NCBI GenBank assembly: GCA_022652985.1
Contig: JALCRY010000013.1
Location: forward strand, 1 to 48,726
Reading direction: 5' to 3'
Origin: Eubacteriaceae bacterium
GTDB taxonomy: Bacteria > Bacillota > Clostridia > Peptostreptococcales > Anaerovoracaceae
Length of the DNA stretch: 48,726 nt
Under the pieces are notes generated by a model. It was not told the DNA's origin. It did no database searches and was given only the letters and a program-made list of their open reading frames with translations. Positions 35,092 through 42,967 of the stretch are shown piece by piece (position 1 is the stretch's first letter; every line of letters starts with the position of its first letter). The translations under genes and the position numbers were made by a program.

Positions 35092-37197
35092 ATGAAGTAT
35101 GAAGGTTATAAGACATATCAGACTGCTGTAGGAGGAAAACTGCTGCAGGCTGAAATCGGCAAGGTATGCGAACAGGCAAACGGCCAGGTAATGATGAGAT
35201 ATGGAGATACAGTCGTGAACGTTACGGCATGTGCTTCAGATCAGCCTCGTCAGGACGTTGACTTTTTCCCGCTGAGCTGTGACTATGAAGAAAAAATGTA
35301 CGCATCGGGCAAGATCCCGGGCGGATTTATCAAAAGAGAAGGAAGACCGTCGGAGACAGCCGTCCTTAATTCCAGACTGATGGACAGACCGCTTCGTCCG
35401 CTGTTCCCTAAGGGGTTCGTTAACGACGTGCAGGTAGTGGCTACAGTAATGTCCATGGATCTTGATGCACCGTCGAATATTACGGCAATGATAGGCGCAT
35501 CCATCGCGCTGGCGACTTCGGACATTCCGTGGGACGGACCAATCGCGGCAGTGCTCGTAGGCAGAATAGACGGAGATTTTGTGATAAATCCGGGTCTTGA
35601 GCAGAAGGAGCAGAGCGATCTGCAGCTGACAGTTGCCGGTACAAAGGACGCCATCATGATGGTCGAGGCAGGCGCCAATGAGATTCCCGAAGATGTAATG
35701 ATCGATGCGATCATGTTCGCGCATGAGGAGATCAAGAGCATCGTTGAATGGATCGATCAGATCGTTGCGGAAGCAGGCAAGGAAAAGAAAGATTTCGAAC
35801 TCAAGACGGTTCCGGAAGATCTTGAAGCAGATGTAAGAGCATTTGCCGAATCAAAAATGAGAGAAGCTGTCCATACTCAGGAAAAGCAGGAGAGACTGGA
35901 CAACATGGACGCGGTCGAGGTGGAGACAAAAGAACATTTCGCAGAGCAGTATCCTGACAGCGAAAAGGAAATCGGCAGCGTTCTATACACGATAACAAAA
36001 GAACAGGTCAGAAGCCTTATTACTGATGACGGCGTAAGACCTGACAACAGACTCCCTAAGGAGATCAGACCTGTATACTGCGATGTATCGATCCTGCCGA
36101 GGACTCATGGATCGGGACTGTTCCAGAGAGGACAGACACAGGCACTTTCAGTCTGCACACTCGGACCTCTGAGCGACGGACAGAGAGTTGACGGAATAAC
36201 CGAACTCGAGGGAAAGAGATACATGCATCATTACAACTTCCCGCCTTACTGCACAGGCGAAGCCGGCAGAATGAAGAGCCCGGGAAGACGTGAGATCGGA
36301 CACGGAGCACTTGCTGAAAGAGCTCTCATGCCGGTACTGCCGAATGAGGAAGAGTTCCCGTATGCGATCAGAGTCGTGTCGGAAATACTTTCATCGAACG
36401 GTTCATCATCACAGGCGTCTGTCTGCGGAAGCACGATGGCGCTGATGGATGCCGGAGTTCCGATCAAGAAGCCTGTTGCCGGCATCGCTATGGGACTTAT
36501 CGAAAAGACAGATGAAGAAGGAAACGTTGTAGGCGAGCCTGTAATCCTGTCGGATATCCAGGGAATGGAAGATTTCCTCGGCGACATGGACTTCAAAGTC
36601 GCTGGCACGGAAGACGGTATTACTGCACTGCAGCTCGACACAAAGATCCACGGACTTCCGAGAGAGATCCTGGAAAAGGCATTGGCGCAGGCGCATGAGG
36701 GAAGAGCACAGATCATGAAAGAGATGCTCGACTGCATACCGGCACCGCGTGCTGAACTTTCACCGCTTGCACCGAGGATCATTTCGATGCAGATCGACCC
36801 TGACAAAATCAGGATCATCATCGGTCCGGGAGGAAAGACTATCAACGGCATCGTTGACAGAACAGGAGCAAAGATCGATATTGACGAATCGGGTATGGTA
36901 TTTATTGCCGCTCCTGATATGGAAAGCGCGCAGAAGGGCCTGGCTGAGATCGAACGTCTTGTAGAAGAAGTTGAGGTCGGAAAGGTCTACACCGGTACAG
37001 TCAAGAGGATCATGAACTTCGGAGCATTCATTGAAGTTCTTCCGGGCAAGGAAGGACTGCTGCACATCTCGAAGATGGCTAAGCACAGAGTGGAAAAGGT
37101 CGAAGATGAAATGAACATCGGCGACGAAGTCGAAGTCAAGGTAACGGAAATCGACAACCAGGGCAGGATCAACCTCAGCAGAAAAGAACTGCTGTAA
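35092..37197 (+). CDS. pnp: Polyribonucleotide nucleotidyltransferase (PNPase)
   Basis: A 701-residue phosphorolytic 3'-5' exoribonuclease of the degradosome. Two RNase PH domains are present: the first with [29 protein letters not shown], the second with [18 protein letters not shown] and [24 protein letters not shown]-type blocks, plus catalytic Asp residues in [22 protein letters not shown] domain ([17 protein letters not shown], near 565-625) and an S1 domain ([21 protein letters not shown], from about 630) end the protein. AGGAGG lies ten bases before the ATG. It normally follows rpsO, and does so here with a 496-base gap that carries a palindromic element. Confidence 0.98.
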   Translation: MKYEGYKTYQTAVGGKLLQAEIGKVCEQANGQVMMRYGDTVVNVTACASDQPRQDVDFFPLSCDYEEKMYASGKIPGGFIKREGRPSETAVLNSRLMDRPLRPLFPKGFVNDVQVVATVMSMDLDAPSNITAMIGASIALATSDIPWDGPIAAVLVGRIDGDFVINPGLEQKEQSDLQLTVAGTKDAIMMVEAGANEIPEDVMIDAIMFAHEEIKSIVEWIDQIVAEAGKEKKDFELKTVPEDLEADVRAFAESKMREAVHTQEKQERLDNMDAVEVETKEHFAEQYPDSEKEIGSVLYTITKEQVRSLITDDGVRPDNRLPKEIRPVYCDVSILPRTHGSGLFQRGQTQALSVCTLGPLSDGQRVDGITELEGKRYMHHYNFPPYCTGEAGRMKSPGRREIGHGALAERALMPVLPNEEEFPYAIRVVSEILSSNGSSSQASVCGSTMALMDAGVPIKKPVAGIAMGLIEKTDEEGNVVGEPVILSDIQGMEDFLGDMDFKVAGTEDGITALQLDTKIHGLPREILEKALAQAHEGRAQIMKEMLDCIPAPRAELSPLAPRIISMQIDPDKIRIIIGPGGKTINGIVDRTGAKIDIDESGMVFIAAPDMESAQKGLAEIERLVEEVEVGKVYTGTVKRIMNFGAFIEVLPGKEGLLHISKMAKHRVEKVEDEMNIGDEVEVKVTEIDNQGRINLSRKELL

Positions 37198-37260
37198 GGT
37201 ACGGGACCCGACATGAAGCTCTGAATGATTTCAGATCAGAGTAAATAAGTTTGGATCAGA

Positions 37261-37294
37261 ACGCGGATCGGGCATACCGGTCCGCGTTTTTTTT
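37261..37294 (+). terminator. Terminator of pnp
   Basis: ACGCGGA (37261-37267) pairs with TCCGCGT (37281-37287), with inner CGG/CCG pairing, followed by an eight-base T run. Confidence 0.92.
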
Positions 37295-37530
37295 CGGGAT
37301 CTGCAAAACAGCTTTTGAGCAATCTGCGACATTTTGTGCCGGCAGAGCGTGAATTAATATGCGCTAACGCGATATTTTATGCATAGCAGACCCTGTAAAA
37401 GCTGCATATCTGGGAAAACCGTACTGATTTATATGCAAAAGATGCACTGAATATTATTGAATAAAAATACTTACATCTAATGCATTTTAAAATTAAAAGA
37501 AAAAATATTTAGATAATTTTAGAAAAAGTG
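37295..37530 (+). other. AT-rich intergenic stretch, nothing recognised
   Basis: No gene or clear RNA structure was found. The last 60 bases are very A/T-rich (A and T tracts just before the -35 at 37531) and could act as an UP element for the strong downstream promoter. Confidence 0.4.
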
Positions 37531-37559
37531 TTGACATATATTGCATGTTATAGTATTAT
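37531..37559 (+). promoter_or_regulatory. Strong sigma-A promoter of the tandem-riboswitch transcript
   Basis: A perfect TTGACA (37531-37536), a 17-base spacer and TATTAT (37554-37559), preceded by A/T tracts. The predicted start near 37566 gives a leader of about 495 bases before the coding region. Confidence 0.82.
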
Positions 37560-37627
37560 ACAGTTGACGAAAGGAAAGAGGGCATGGGTAGCCCGGGTAA
37601 ACCGATCGTCACCGTAAAACTAAATAC

Positions 37628-37700
37628 ACTCGGCAAACCAGTCAAAAGGCTGGGACGCAAAGCCAAGGGTCTTCACCGCAAGGTATGACAGCCGGTTGCA
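37628..37700 (+). ncRNA. Cyclic-di-GMP-I riboswitch aptamer, tandem copy 1
   Basis: All class I blocks are present: GGCAAACC, GGGACGCAAAGCC and GACAGCCGGTTGC. GCAAACC pairs with GGTTGC through a bulged A. The first hairpin is CCAGTC-AAAA-GGCTGG, so its loop is AAAA and not a GNRA tetraloop. It is preceded by a hairpin at 37565-37610 (GACGA/TCGTC with inner GGGC/GCCC). Confidence 0.92.
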
Positions 37701-37728
37701 ATCAATTGATGAACTAGAATTAAGGTTG

Positions 37729-37759
37729 TCGCTCTTGGATATGAACAAGAGCGATTTTT
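37729..37759 (+). terminator. Terminator after tandem aptamer 1
   Basis: TCGCTCTT (37729-37736) and AAGAGCGA (37747-37754) form a perfect 8-bp stem followed by TTTTT. It lies 28 bases after the aptamer, well before any gene, as expected of an expression platform. Confidence 0.88.
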
Positions 37760-37806
37760 AGTAATAACGGTTTGGGGGATAGATGAACGGATAACTATTA
37801 TCAGCA

Positions 37807-37866
37807 GAACAGTGACAGAGGTTTCGGGGGGGGCCCGAAGCGGAAGACCTCAGAAAATCACAGTTC
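37807..37866 (+). other. Long hairpin between the tandem riboswitches
   Basis: GAACAGTGA pairs with TCACAGTTC (one mismatch), then AGAGGT with ACCTC, then TTTCGGG with CCCGAAG, giving a roughly 60-base imperfect hairpin with a run of eight G. It ends 13 bases before aptamer 2. Confidence 0.55.
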
Positions 37867-37879
37867 AAAACAAAAGAAT

Positions 37880-37952
37880 ACTCGGCAAACCAGTCGAAAG
37901 ACTGGGACGCAAAGCCAAGGGTCTTCACCGCAAGGTATGACAGCCGGTTGCA
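37880..37952 (+). ncRNA. Cyclic-di-GMP-I riboswitch aptamer, tandem copy 2
   Basis: Seventy-three bases, identical to copy 1 except for two positions in the first hairpin, which here is CCAGTC-GAAA-GACTGG with a canonical GNRA loop. The copies start exactly 252 bases apart. Confidence 0.93.
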
Positions 37953-38009
37953 CAAATAAGGAACGGAACAGAAAGCTTTAGTTCTATGGACACGAGAGCT
38001 CTATCCGCG

Positions 38010-38041
38010 AACCCCTTGGCGATGTGCTGAGAGGTTTTTTT
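38010..38041 (+). terminator. Terminator after tandem aptamer 2
   Basis: AACCCCT (from 38010) pairs with AGAGGTT (one mismatch) around a 13-base loop, followed by a seven-base T run at 38035-38041. It lies just before the ribosome site of the next gene. Confidence 0.65.
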
Positions 38042-38060
38042 AGAAACGAGGTAGAGAACA

Positions 38061-38885
38061 ATGTTAAGAACTAAAAGCGTAAGAAACTTAATCACAGGAA
38101 TAGCAATTGCAGCATTAACATTCGTCAGCCTCGTACCGGCAATGAACGTGAACGCAGCAGAGATGACAACGACATCAGTTACACCGATGGCAGCTACAGC
38201 AAGCGCAACAGCAAAGGCAACGACAAAAGCAGCTACAGCAAGCACATCAGCAACAAACGAACTCGTTACAGCTCTGGAAAATCACGAAACAACGATCAGA
38301 CTTACAAGCGGAAGCATAAAGTATACAGCAAGCAATGAAAATACAGATCAGGTTGCAGCTCAGGTTGGAAATTACCTCGCAGCAGTGCTGAATGACAATC
38401 CTCAGCTCTTCTATGCAAAGTCAAGCGGAGTATCCTTCTCAATGAACAGATCAAACAAGACAGTAGCAACGATCACACCGAACTACACAATGACAGCAAG
38501 CGAAGCAGCAAGAGCAACAGCTAAGATGGACAAGGCAGCTAAGAGAATAGAAAACAAAGTCAGCTCGAACCTCACAACAAAGCAGAAGGCTAAGAGAGTC
38601 AATGATCTTCTCAAAGCAAGCATGACATACAAGAAGAACGTTTCCAACTGCCAGACAGCTTACGGAGCTCTCGTACAGAAAAGAGGAGTATGCCAGGCAT
38701 ACGCAATGGCTTATGAATATATCATGAGAGACCTCGGAGTTAAGACAACATATCAGCTCAACAGCGACGGAAGCCACATCTGGAATAAAGTATACAGCGG
38801 CGGCGCATGGCATCATGTAGACGTAACATGGAACGACACAGCAAGAACAAGCCAGTACTTCTGGACAAACAGCCACGAAATGTAA
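38061..38885 (+). CDS. Secreted transglutaminase-like (papain-fold) protein
   Basis: A 274-residue exported protein under two c-di-GMP aptamers. A signal peptide (MLRTKSVRN... cleaved after VNA, about residue 32) is followed by a Thr/Ala-rich linker (33-68), a helical region, and a transglutaminase-like core: nucleophile Cys in RGVCQAYAMAYEYIM, His in DGSHIWNKVY and Asp in HHVDVTWND. The triad is complete, so it could be a cysteine protease or a true cross-linker. There is no anchor at the C terminus. Codons ending in A (ACA, GCA, AGC) are strikingly over-used compared with neighbours, consistent with high expression or a different history. GAGGTAGAG precedes the ATG. It is transcribed alone. 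Confidence 0.86.
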   Translation: MLRTKSVRNLITGIAIAALTFVSLVPAMNVNAAEMTTTSVTPMAATASATAKATTKAATASTSATNELVTALENHETTIRLTSGSIKYTASNENTDQVAAQVGNYLAAVLNDNPQLFYAKSSGVSFSMNRSNKTVATITPNYTMTASEAARATAKMDKAAKRIENKVSSNLTTKQKAKRVNDLLKASMTYKKNVSNCQTAYGALVQKRGVCQAYAMAYEYIMRDLGVKTTYQLNSDGSHIWNKVYSGGAWHHVDVTWNDTARTSQYFWTNSHEM

Positions 38886-38937
38886 TCAAACAAAGTAAAT
38901 GAGATAAATATGGAAAAAACAATAAACAACCAATCGT

Positions 38938-38971
38938 GAGGGCCGCTGAAAAGCGGCTCATTACTTTTTAC
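38938..38971 (+). terminator. Terminator of the transglutaminase-like gene
   Basis: GCCGCT-GAAA-AGCGGC stem (38942-38957) with flanking GAG/TC, then ATTACTTTTTA. The T tract is interrupted but adequate. Confidence 0.7.
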
Positions 38972-39000
38972 TTGACAGAACATGGAGCAGAATATAGAAT
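38972..39000 (+). promoter_or_regulatory. Sigma-A promoter of ileS
   Basis: TTGACA (38972-38977), a 17-base spacer and TAGAAT (38995-39000) lie directly after the preceding terminator and just before the T-box leader. Confidence 0.78.
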
Positions 39001-39004
39001 AACT

Positions 39005-39232
39005 AAGTACATGAAGAATATTGCGAGCTGTGAAGGAACCGGACATGCACGTTAAAAACCTGAGAGAGAATCGGCCGTATGCTGCGAGGCCGTAGGCGGA
39101 GTGCATGATCAGATCAGTCTGGAGCTCATATCACAAATGAGAGGCGGCGTTGATGGACGCTGGCAACAAGGGTGGTACCGCGGTTATTGAAATCGTCCCT
39201 GTTACGCGTATGCGTTTCAGGGTTGTTTTTTT
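39005..39232 (+). ncRNA. T-box leader for isoleucyl-tRNA synthetase
   Basis: The hallmark T-box sequence AAGGGTGGTACCGCG is at 39168-39182. The terminator is at 39197-39232: CCCTG and ACGC pair with GCGT and CAGGG, then seven T. Stem I spans about 39030-39140, and ATC at 39108-39110 followed by A is the likely isoleucine specifier codon in its 3' side. Uncharged tRNA-Ile should stabilise the antiterminator and switch on ileS. The specifier assignment is inferred from position; the T-box motif itself is certain. Confidence 0.93.
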
Positions 39233-39302
39233 GCACCGCACTGAAGGCGTACAACATCAAAAGTATATATAAAGGAAGAAAAGCGAAGAAAGGATAGGAA
39301 GA

Positions 39303-42300
39303 ATGTTTAAAAATCTATCAGACAAACCAGTTGCAGAGCTTCAGCTCGAGCAGGCTGACAAGTGGGATGAAACCGGTCTGCTTAGAAAAACGATCGAAGC
39401 CAGAAACGGCCAGCCGACGTATGTTTTCTATGAAGGACCGCCGACGGCAAACGGAAAACCGGGCATCCACCATGTTATGGCCAGGACGCTGAAGGACTCC
39501 ATCTGCCGTTACAAGACAATGAAGGGATTCAAATCGGAAAGAAGGGCAGGATGGGATACACACGGACTGCCTGTAGAAATAGAAGTGGAAAAGAAACTCG
39601 GCTTTTCCGGCAAGCAGGATATCGAGAACTTCGGAATCAAGGAGTTCAATGAAAAGTGCCGGGAATCGGTATTTGAATACGAAACGCTGTGGAAAGACAT
39701 GTCGAGAAGAATGGGATATTTTGTAGATCTCGACAATGCATTTATCACGCTCAACAACGACTACATCGAAACAGAGTGGTGGATACTCAAGGAGTTCTTC
39801 AAAGCAGGACTTATCTATGAAGGACATCAGGTGCTTCCCTATTGCCCGCGCTGCGGCACGGGACTGGCATCGCACGAAGTGGCTCAGGGATACAAAGAGA
39901 TCCCGGTCCTCACTTTAACTATGATGTTCAAGAGAAAAGACGCTGACAATGAATACTTCCTCGCCTGGACCACGACGCCGTGGACAGTAGCTGCCAATGT
40001 GGCGCTGACTGTAGGACCGGACATCGATTATATCAGAGCCAAGATGACTGCCGGCGAGCACGAGGGAAAAATTTTCATCACAGGCGCGAACAATGCGGAC
40101 AAGGTGCTCGGAGAAGGACAGTACGAAGTGCTGGAGACAATGAAGGGCACAGATCTGGAATATCTCGAATATGAAAGACTGCTGGACTTCGACGACATCG
40201 AAGTACCGGGCAAGGTATTCTATGTTACATGCGCGGAATATGTAACTGACGACGATGGAACAGGCATCGTTCACACGGCTCCTGCTTTCGGCGAAGACGA
40301 CTACAACAACGGCGTGCAGTATAAACTTCCTGTAGTCAACCCTGTTGATCTGGAAGGTAAATATACGGCCGGACCTTGGAAGGGCAGATTTGTCATGGAA
40401 AAGGGCCTCGACGTTGAGATCATGAAGTACATTGCGAATAAGGGCCTCCTTTTCAGCAAGGAAAAGATGATGCATGACTATCCTCACTGCTGGAGATGCG
40501 GCACACCGCTGCTCTATTATGCAAAGCCGGGATGGTATATAAAGATGACAGAACTGAAGAATCAGCTCGTCGCCAACAATAATACAGTCAACTGGTATCC
40601 TCCGTTCGTAGGAGAGAAGCGTTTCGGCAACTGGCTGGAAAATGTCAAAGACTGGGCAATTTCCAGAAACAGATACTGGGGCATGCCGATCCCTATCTGG
40701 AAGTGCGAAGAATGCGGACACATCGAATGTATCGGCAGCAGAGACGAACTCATTGAGAAGGCCCAGGAGAAGATCACGAAGGATATAGAGATGCACAGGC
40801 CGTATGTGGATGATGTACATCTTACATGCCCTGAGTGCGGCAAGACCATGACGCGTATACCTGAAGTAATAGACTGCTGGTTCGACAGCGGGTCGATGCC
40901 GTATGCGCAGGTGCATTACCCGTTCGAACACAGAGACGAGTTTGATGATGAGCTTTTCCCTGCAGACTATATATGCGAAGGCATCGATCAGACCAGAGGC
41001 TGGTTCTACTCGCTGATGGCTATATCGACGTTCATCAAGGGACAGTCGCCTTACAGGAACGTACTCGTAAACGATCTCATCCTGGACAAGGAAGGCAAGA
41101 AGATGAGTAAGTCCAAGGGCAATACCGTCAACCCGTTCGAGATGTTCGACAAGTACGGATCGGATGCCGTAAGATGGTATCTCATGTACAGTTCGCCGGC
41201 CTGGACGCCGACAAAATTCGACGAAACGGGACTGCAGGAAATAATAAGCAAATTCTTCGGTACGCTGAAGAACGTATATAACTTCTTCGTTCTCTATTCG
41301 AACCTGGATGATATCGATCCTGCGAAATTCGAGATCGATTACGACAAGAGACCTGAACTCGACAGATGGATACTGTCCAAGTACAACAAAGTCGTTGAAG
41401 AAGCTACGGAAGCAATGGACGAATATTACCAGATGAAGGCAGTCAGAGCGATCCAGAACTTCGTTGCGGAAGATCTTTCGAACTGGTATATCAGAAGAGC
41501 GAGAAGAAGATTCTGGGCTCCTGAAATGACGGATGACAAAAAGTCCGTATATAAGACAACATATGACGTGCTCGTGGGAGTATGCGAACTGATCGCGCCT
41601 ATAGCGCCGTTCATTTCCGATGAAATGTACACAAATCTTACAGGCAAAGAATCAGTGCATCTTGCTTATTATCCGGTTGCTGACAAATCGATGATAGACG
41701 AGCACGTAGAAGAGAGAATGGATCTGGTCAGAGACATCGTTTCACTTGGAAGAGGAGCGCGTGAGAAAGAGCAGATCAAGGTCAGACAGCCTCTGCATGA
41801 TGTTCTGGTAGACGGCAAGTATGAGGATCTGATAAGCGATCTCACACCGCTAATAAAGGAAGAACTCAATGTGAAGAATGTCACATTCAAGAAGGACCTT
41901 TCAGATTATATGAATTACTCGCTGAAGCCGGATTATCCGACAGTGGGACCTATCCTCGGTTCGAAGATCAAGCCGTATGCGGCATTCCTGGCCAAAGCGG
42001 ATGCGCAGGACTTCGTGAGCAGACTCGAGAATGACGGCAAGGTCGTCATAGACCTCGACGGCGAATCGTTCGAAGTAATGCCTGAGTATGTCGATGTCAG
42101 GATCGATGCGAAGGAAGGTTTTGCCGTTGCGACAGCCAACAATCTGTTCGCTATTCTGGACACGACTCTCGACGAGGGACTTCTCAAAGAAGGAATCGCG
42201 CGCGAGATCGTATCGAAGGTACAGCAGCTGCGTAAGCAGAATGATTTCGAGATGATGGACAATATCGTCATTGCTTTCGGAGCGGACGATGAGGTACAGG

Positions 42301-42434
42301 CGGCAATAGTCGAGTATACCGATTACATCATGAAAGAAACACTTGCGAAGTCGATCGAAAATACGAAAGACGCGCAGACATTCGATATAAACGGACACTC
42401 CACACTGATTTCCGTCAGGAAAATAGAAAAGTAG
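39303..42434 (+). CDS. ileS: Isoleucyl-tRNA synthetase, type 2 (IleS2) with GxHH signature
   Basis: A 1043-residue class I aminoacyl-tRNA synthetase, the longer eukaryote-like IleS2 form (IleS1 is about 920-940 residues). Hallmarks are YEGPPTANGKPGIHHVM, RRAGWDTHGLPVEIEVEKKLG, the CP1 editing domain (LAWTTTPWTVAANVAL and GTGIVHTAPAFGEDDY), ICEGIDQTRGWFY and KKMSKSKGN near residue 600. The first class I signature, normally HxGH, reads G54-I55-H56-H57, that is GxHH with positions one and three exchanged. Such IleS2 variants have been reported to be extremely mupirocin-resistant. The C-terminal anticodon-binding region is the extended IleS2 type. Expression is under T-box control. Confidence 0.96.
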   Translation: MFKNLSDKPVAELQLEQADKWDETGLLRKTIEARNGQPTYVFYEGPPTANGKPGIHHVMARTLKDSICRYKTMKGFKSERRAGWDTHGLPVEIEVEKKLGFSGKQDIENFGIKEFNEKCRESVFEYETLWKDMSRRMGYFVDLDNAFITLNNDYIETEWWILKEFFKAGLIYEGHQVLPYCPRCGTGLASHEVAQGYKEIPVLTLTMMFKRKDADNEYFLAWTTTPWTVAANVALTVGPDIDYIRAKMTAGEHEGKIFITGANNADKVLGEGQYEVLETMKGTDLEYLEYERLLDFDDIEVPGKVFYVTCAEYVTDDDGTGIVHTAPAFGEDDYNNGVQYKLPVVNPVDLEGKYTAGPWKGRFVMEKGLDVEIMKYIANKGLLFSKEKMMHDYPHCWRCGTPLLYYAKPGWYIKMTELKNQLVANNNTVNWYPPFVGEKRFGNWLENVKDWAISRNRYWGMPIPIWKCEECGHIECIGSRDELIEKAQEKITKDIEMHRPYVDDVHLTCPECGKTMTRIPEVIDCWFDSGSMPYAQVHYPFEHRDEFDDELFPADYICEGIDQTRGWFYSLMAISTFIKGQSPYRNVLVNDLILDKEGKKMSKSKGNTVNPFEMFDKYGSDAVRWYLMYSSPAWTPTKFDETGLQEIISKFFGTLKNVYNFFVLYSNLDDIDPAKFEIDYDKRPELDRWILSKYNKVVEEATEAMDEYYQMKAVRAIQNFVAEDLSNWYIRRARRRFWAPEMTDDKKSVYKTTYDVLVGVCELIAPIAPFISDEMYTNLTGKESVHLAYYPVADKSMIDEHVEERMDLVRDIVSLGRGAREKEQIKVRQPLHDVLVDGKYEDLISDLTPLIKEELNVKNVTFKKDLSDYMNYSLKPDYPTVGPILGSKIKPYAAFLAKADAQDFVSRLENDGKVVIDLDGESFEVMPEYVDVRIDAKEGFAVATANNLFAILDTTLDEGLLKEGIAREIVSKVQQLRKQNDFEMMDNIVIAFGADDEVQAAIVEYTDYIMKETLAKSIENTKDAQTFDINGHSTLISVRKIEK

Positions 42435-42449
42435 TCAGAGTAAACATAG

Positions 42450-42487
42450 CCGGGACCCGGAGAAAAAAATCGGGCCCCGGTTTTTTT
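42450..42487 (+). terminator. Terminator of ileS
   Basis: CCGGGACCCG (42450-42459) pairs with CGGGCCCCGG (42471-42480) with one mismatch, followed by seven T. Confidence 0.92.
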
Positions 42488-42625
42488 GTTTTTGGATTAA
42501 TGTAAAATAATGGAAATCATGTTTCCCCAGATGAAATAAATGCACCAAAAATATCATGCAGCGAAACAATGTCAGACAATTCCAAATAAAGTAAAATTTT
42601 ATTGTAAGGCATACAATTTAAAGGA

Positions 42626-42653
42626 TTGAATGTTTTTTGTTTGGTGTTAATAT
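42626..42653 (+). promoter_or_regulatory. Possible promoter of the oxidoreductase operon
   Basis: TTGAAT (42626-42631), a 16-base spacer and TAATAT (42648-42653) lie in AT-rich DNA 90 bases before the ferredoxin subunit gene. Confidence 0.45.
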
Positions 42654-42656
42654 GAT

Positions 42657-42712
42657 GTTAGACATAAAGAGAATCAGACATAAATGTTAATCAGATGTAA
42701 ATCAGATGTAAA
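42657..42712. repeat. Short direct repeats in the oxidoreductase leader
   Basis: AGACATAAA occurs twice (about 42660 and 42676), then AATCAGATGTAA twice (42689-42700 and 42700-42711), together giving four variants of (T)AGA(C/T)(A/G)TAAA just downstream of the candidate -10. They could be a regulator's site in the 5' UTR or simple sequence decay. Confidence 0.55.
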
Positions 42713-42742
42713 TTATATCTACAGTTATCCGGAGGTGATAAA

Positions 42743-42949
42743 ATGTTTATTGTTAAAGTAAATCCCGACTATTGTAAGGGATGCGGCCTCTGCATAGATC
42801 TCTGCCCGAAGCATATCATGGCGATGACAGGCAAGATCAATGACAAGGGGATGGATCTGGCAGAATGCGCAAAGCCTGAAGACTGCATAGGATGCAAGAG
42901 CTGCGCAATGACCTGCCCAGATGCTGCTATCACGATTGAGAAACAATAG
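42743..42949 (+). CDS. 2-oxoacid:ferredoxin oxidoreductase, delta (2[4Fe-4S] ferredoxin) subunit
   Basis: A 68-residue ferredoxin-like subunit with two [4Fe-4S] motifs, CKGCGLCIDLCPK and CIGCKSCAMTCPD. It passes electrons from the catalytic subunits to free ferredoxin. GGAGGTGA precedes the ATG. It is the first of four genes in the order delta-alpha-beta-gamma typical of ketoisovalerate or 2-oxoglutarate oxidoreductases in anaerobes. Confidence 0.93.
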   Translation: MFIVKVNPDYCKGCGLCIDLCPKHIMAMTGKINDKGMDLAECAKPEDCIGCKSCAMTCPDAAITIEKQ

Positions 42950-42967
42950 GTTAAGGAGGAAAGTACT

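Noticed and set aside
38061-38885. Foreign origin of the transglutaminase-like gene
   Set aside because: Codon use is skewed to A-ending codons, but that also fits a highly expressed secreted protein; no mobile-element boundary is visible.
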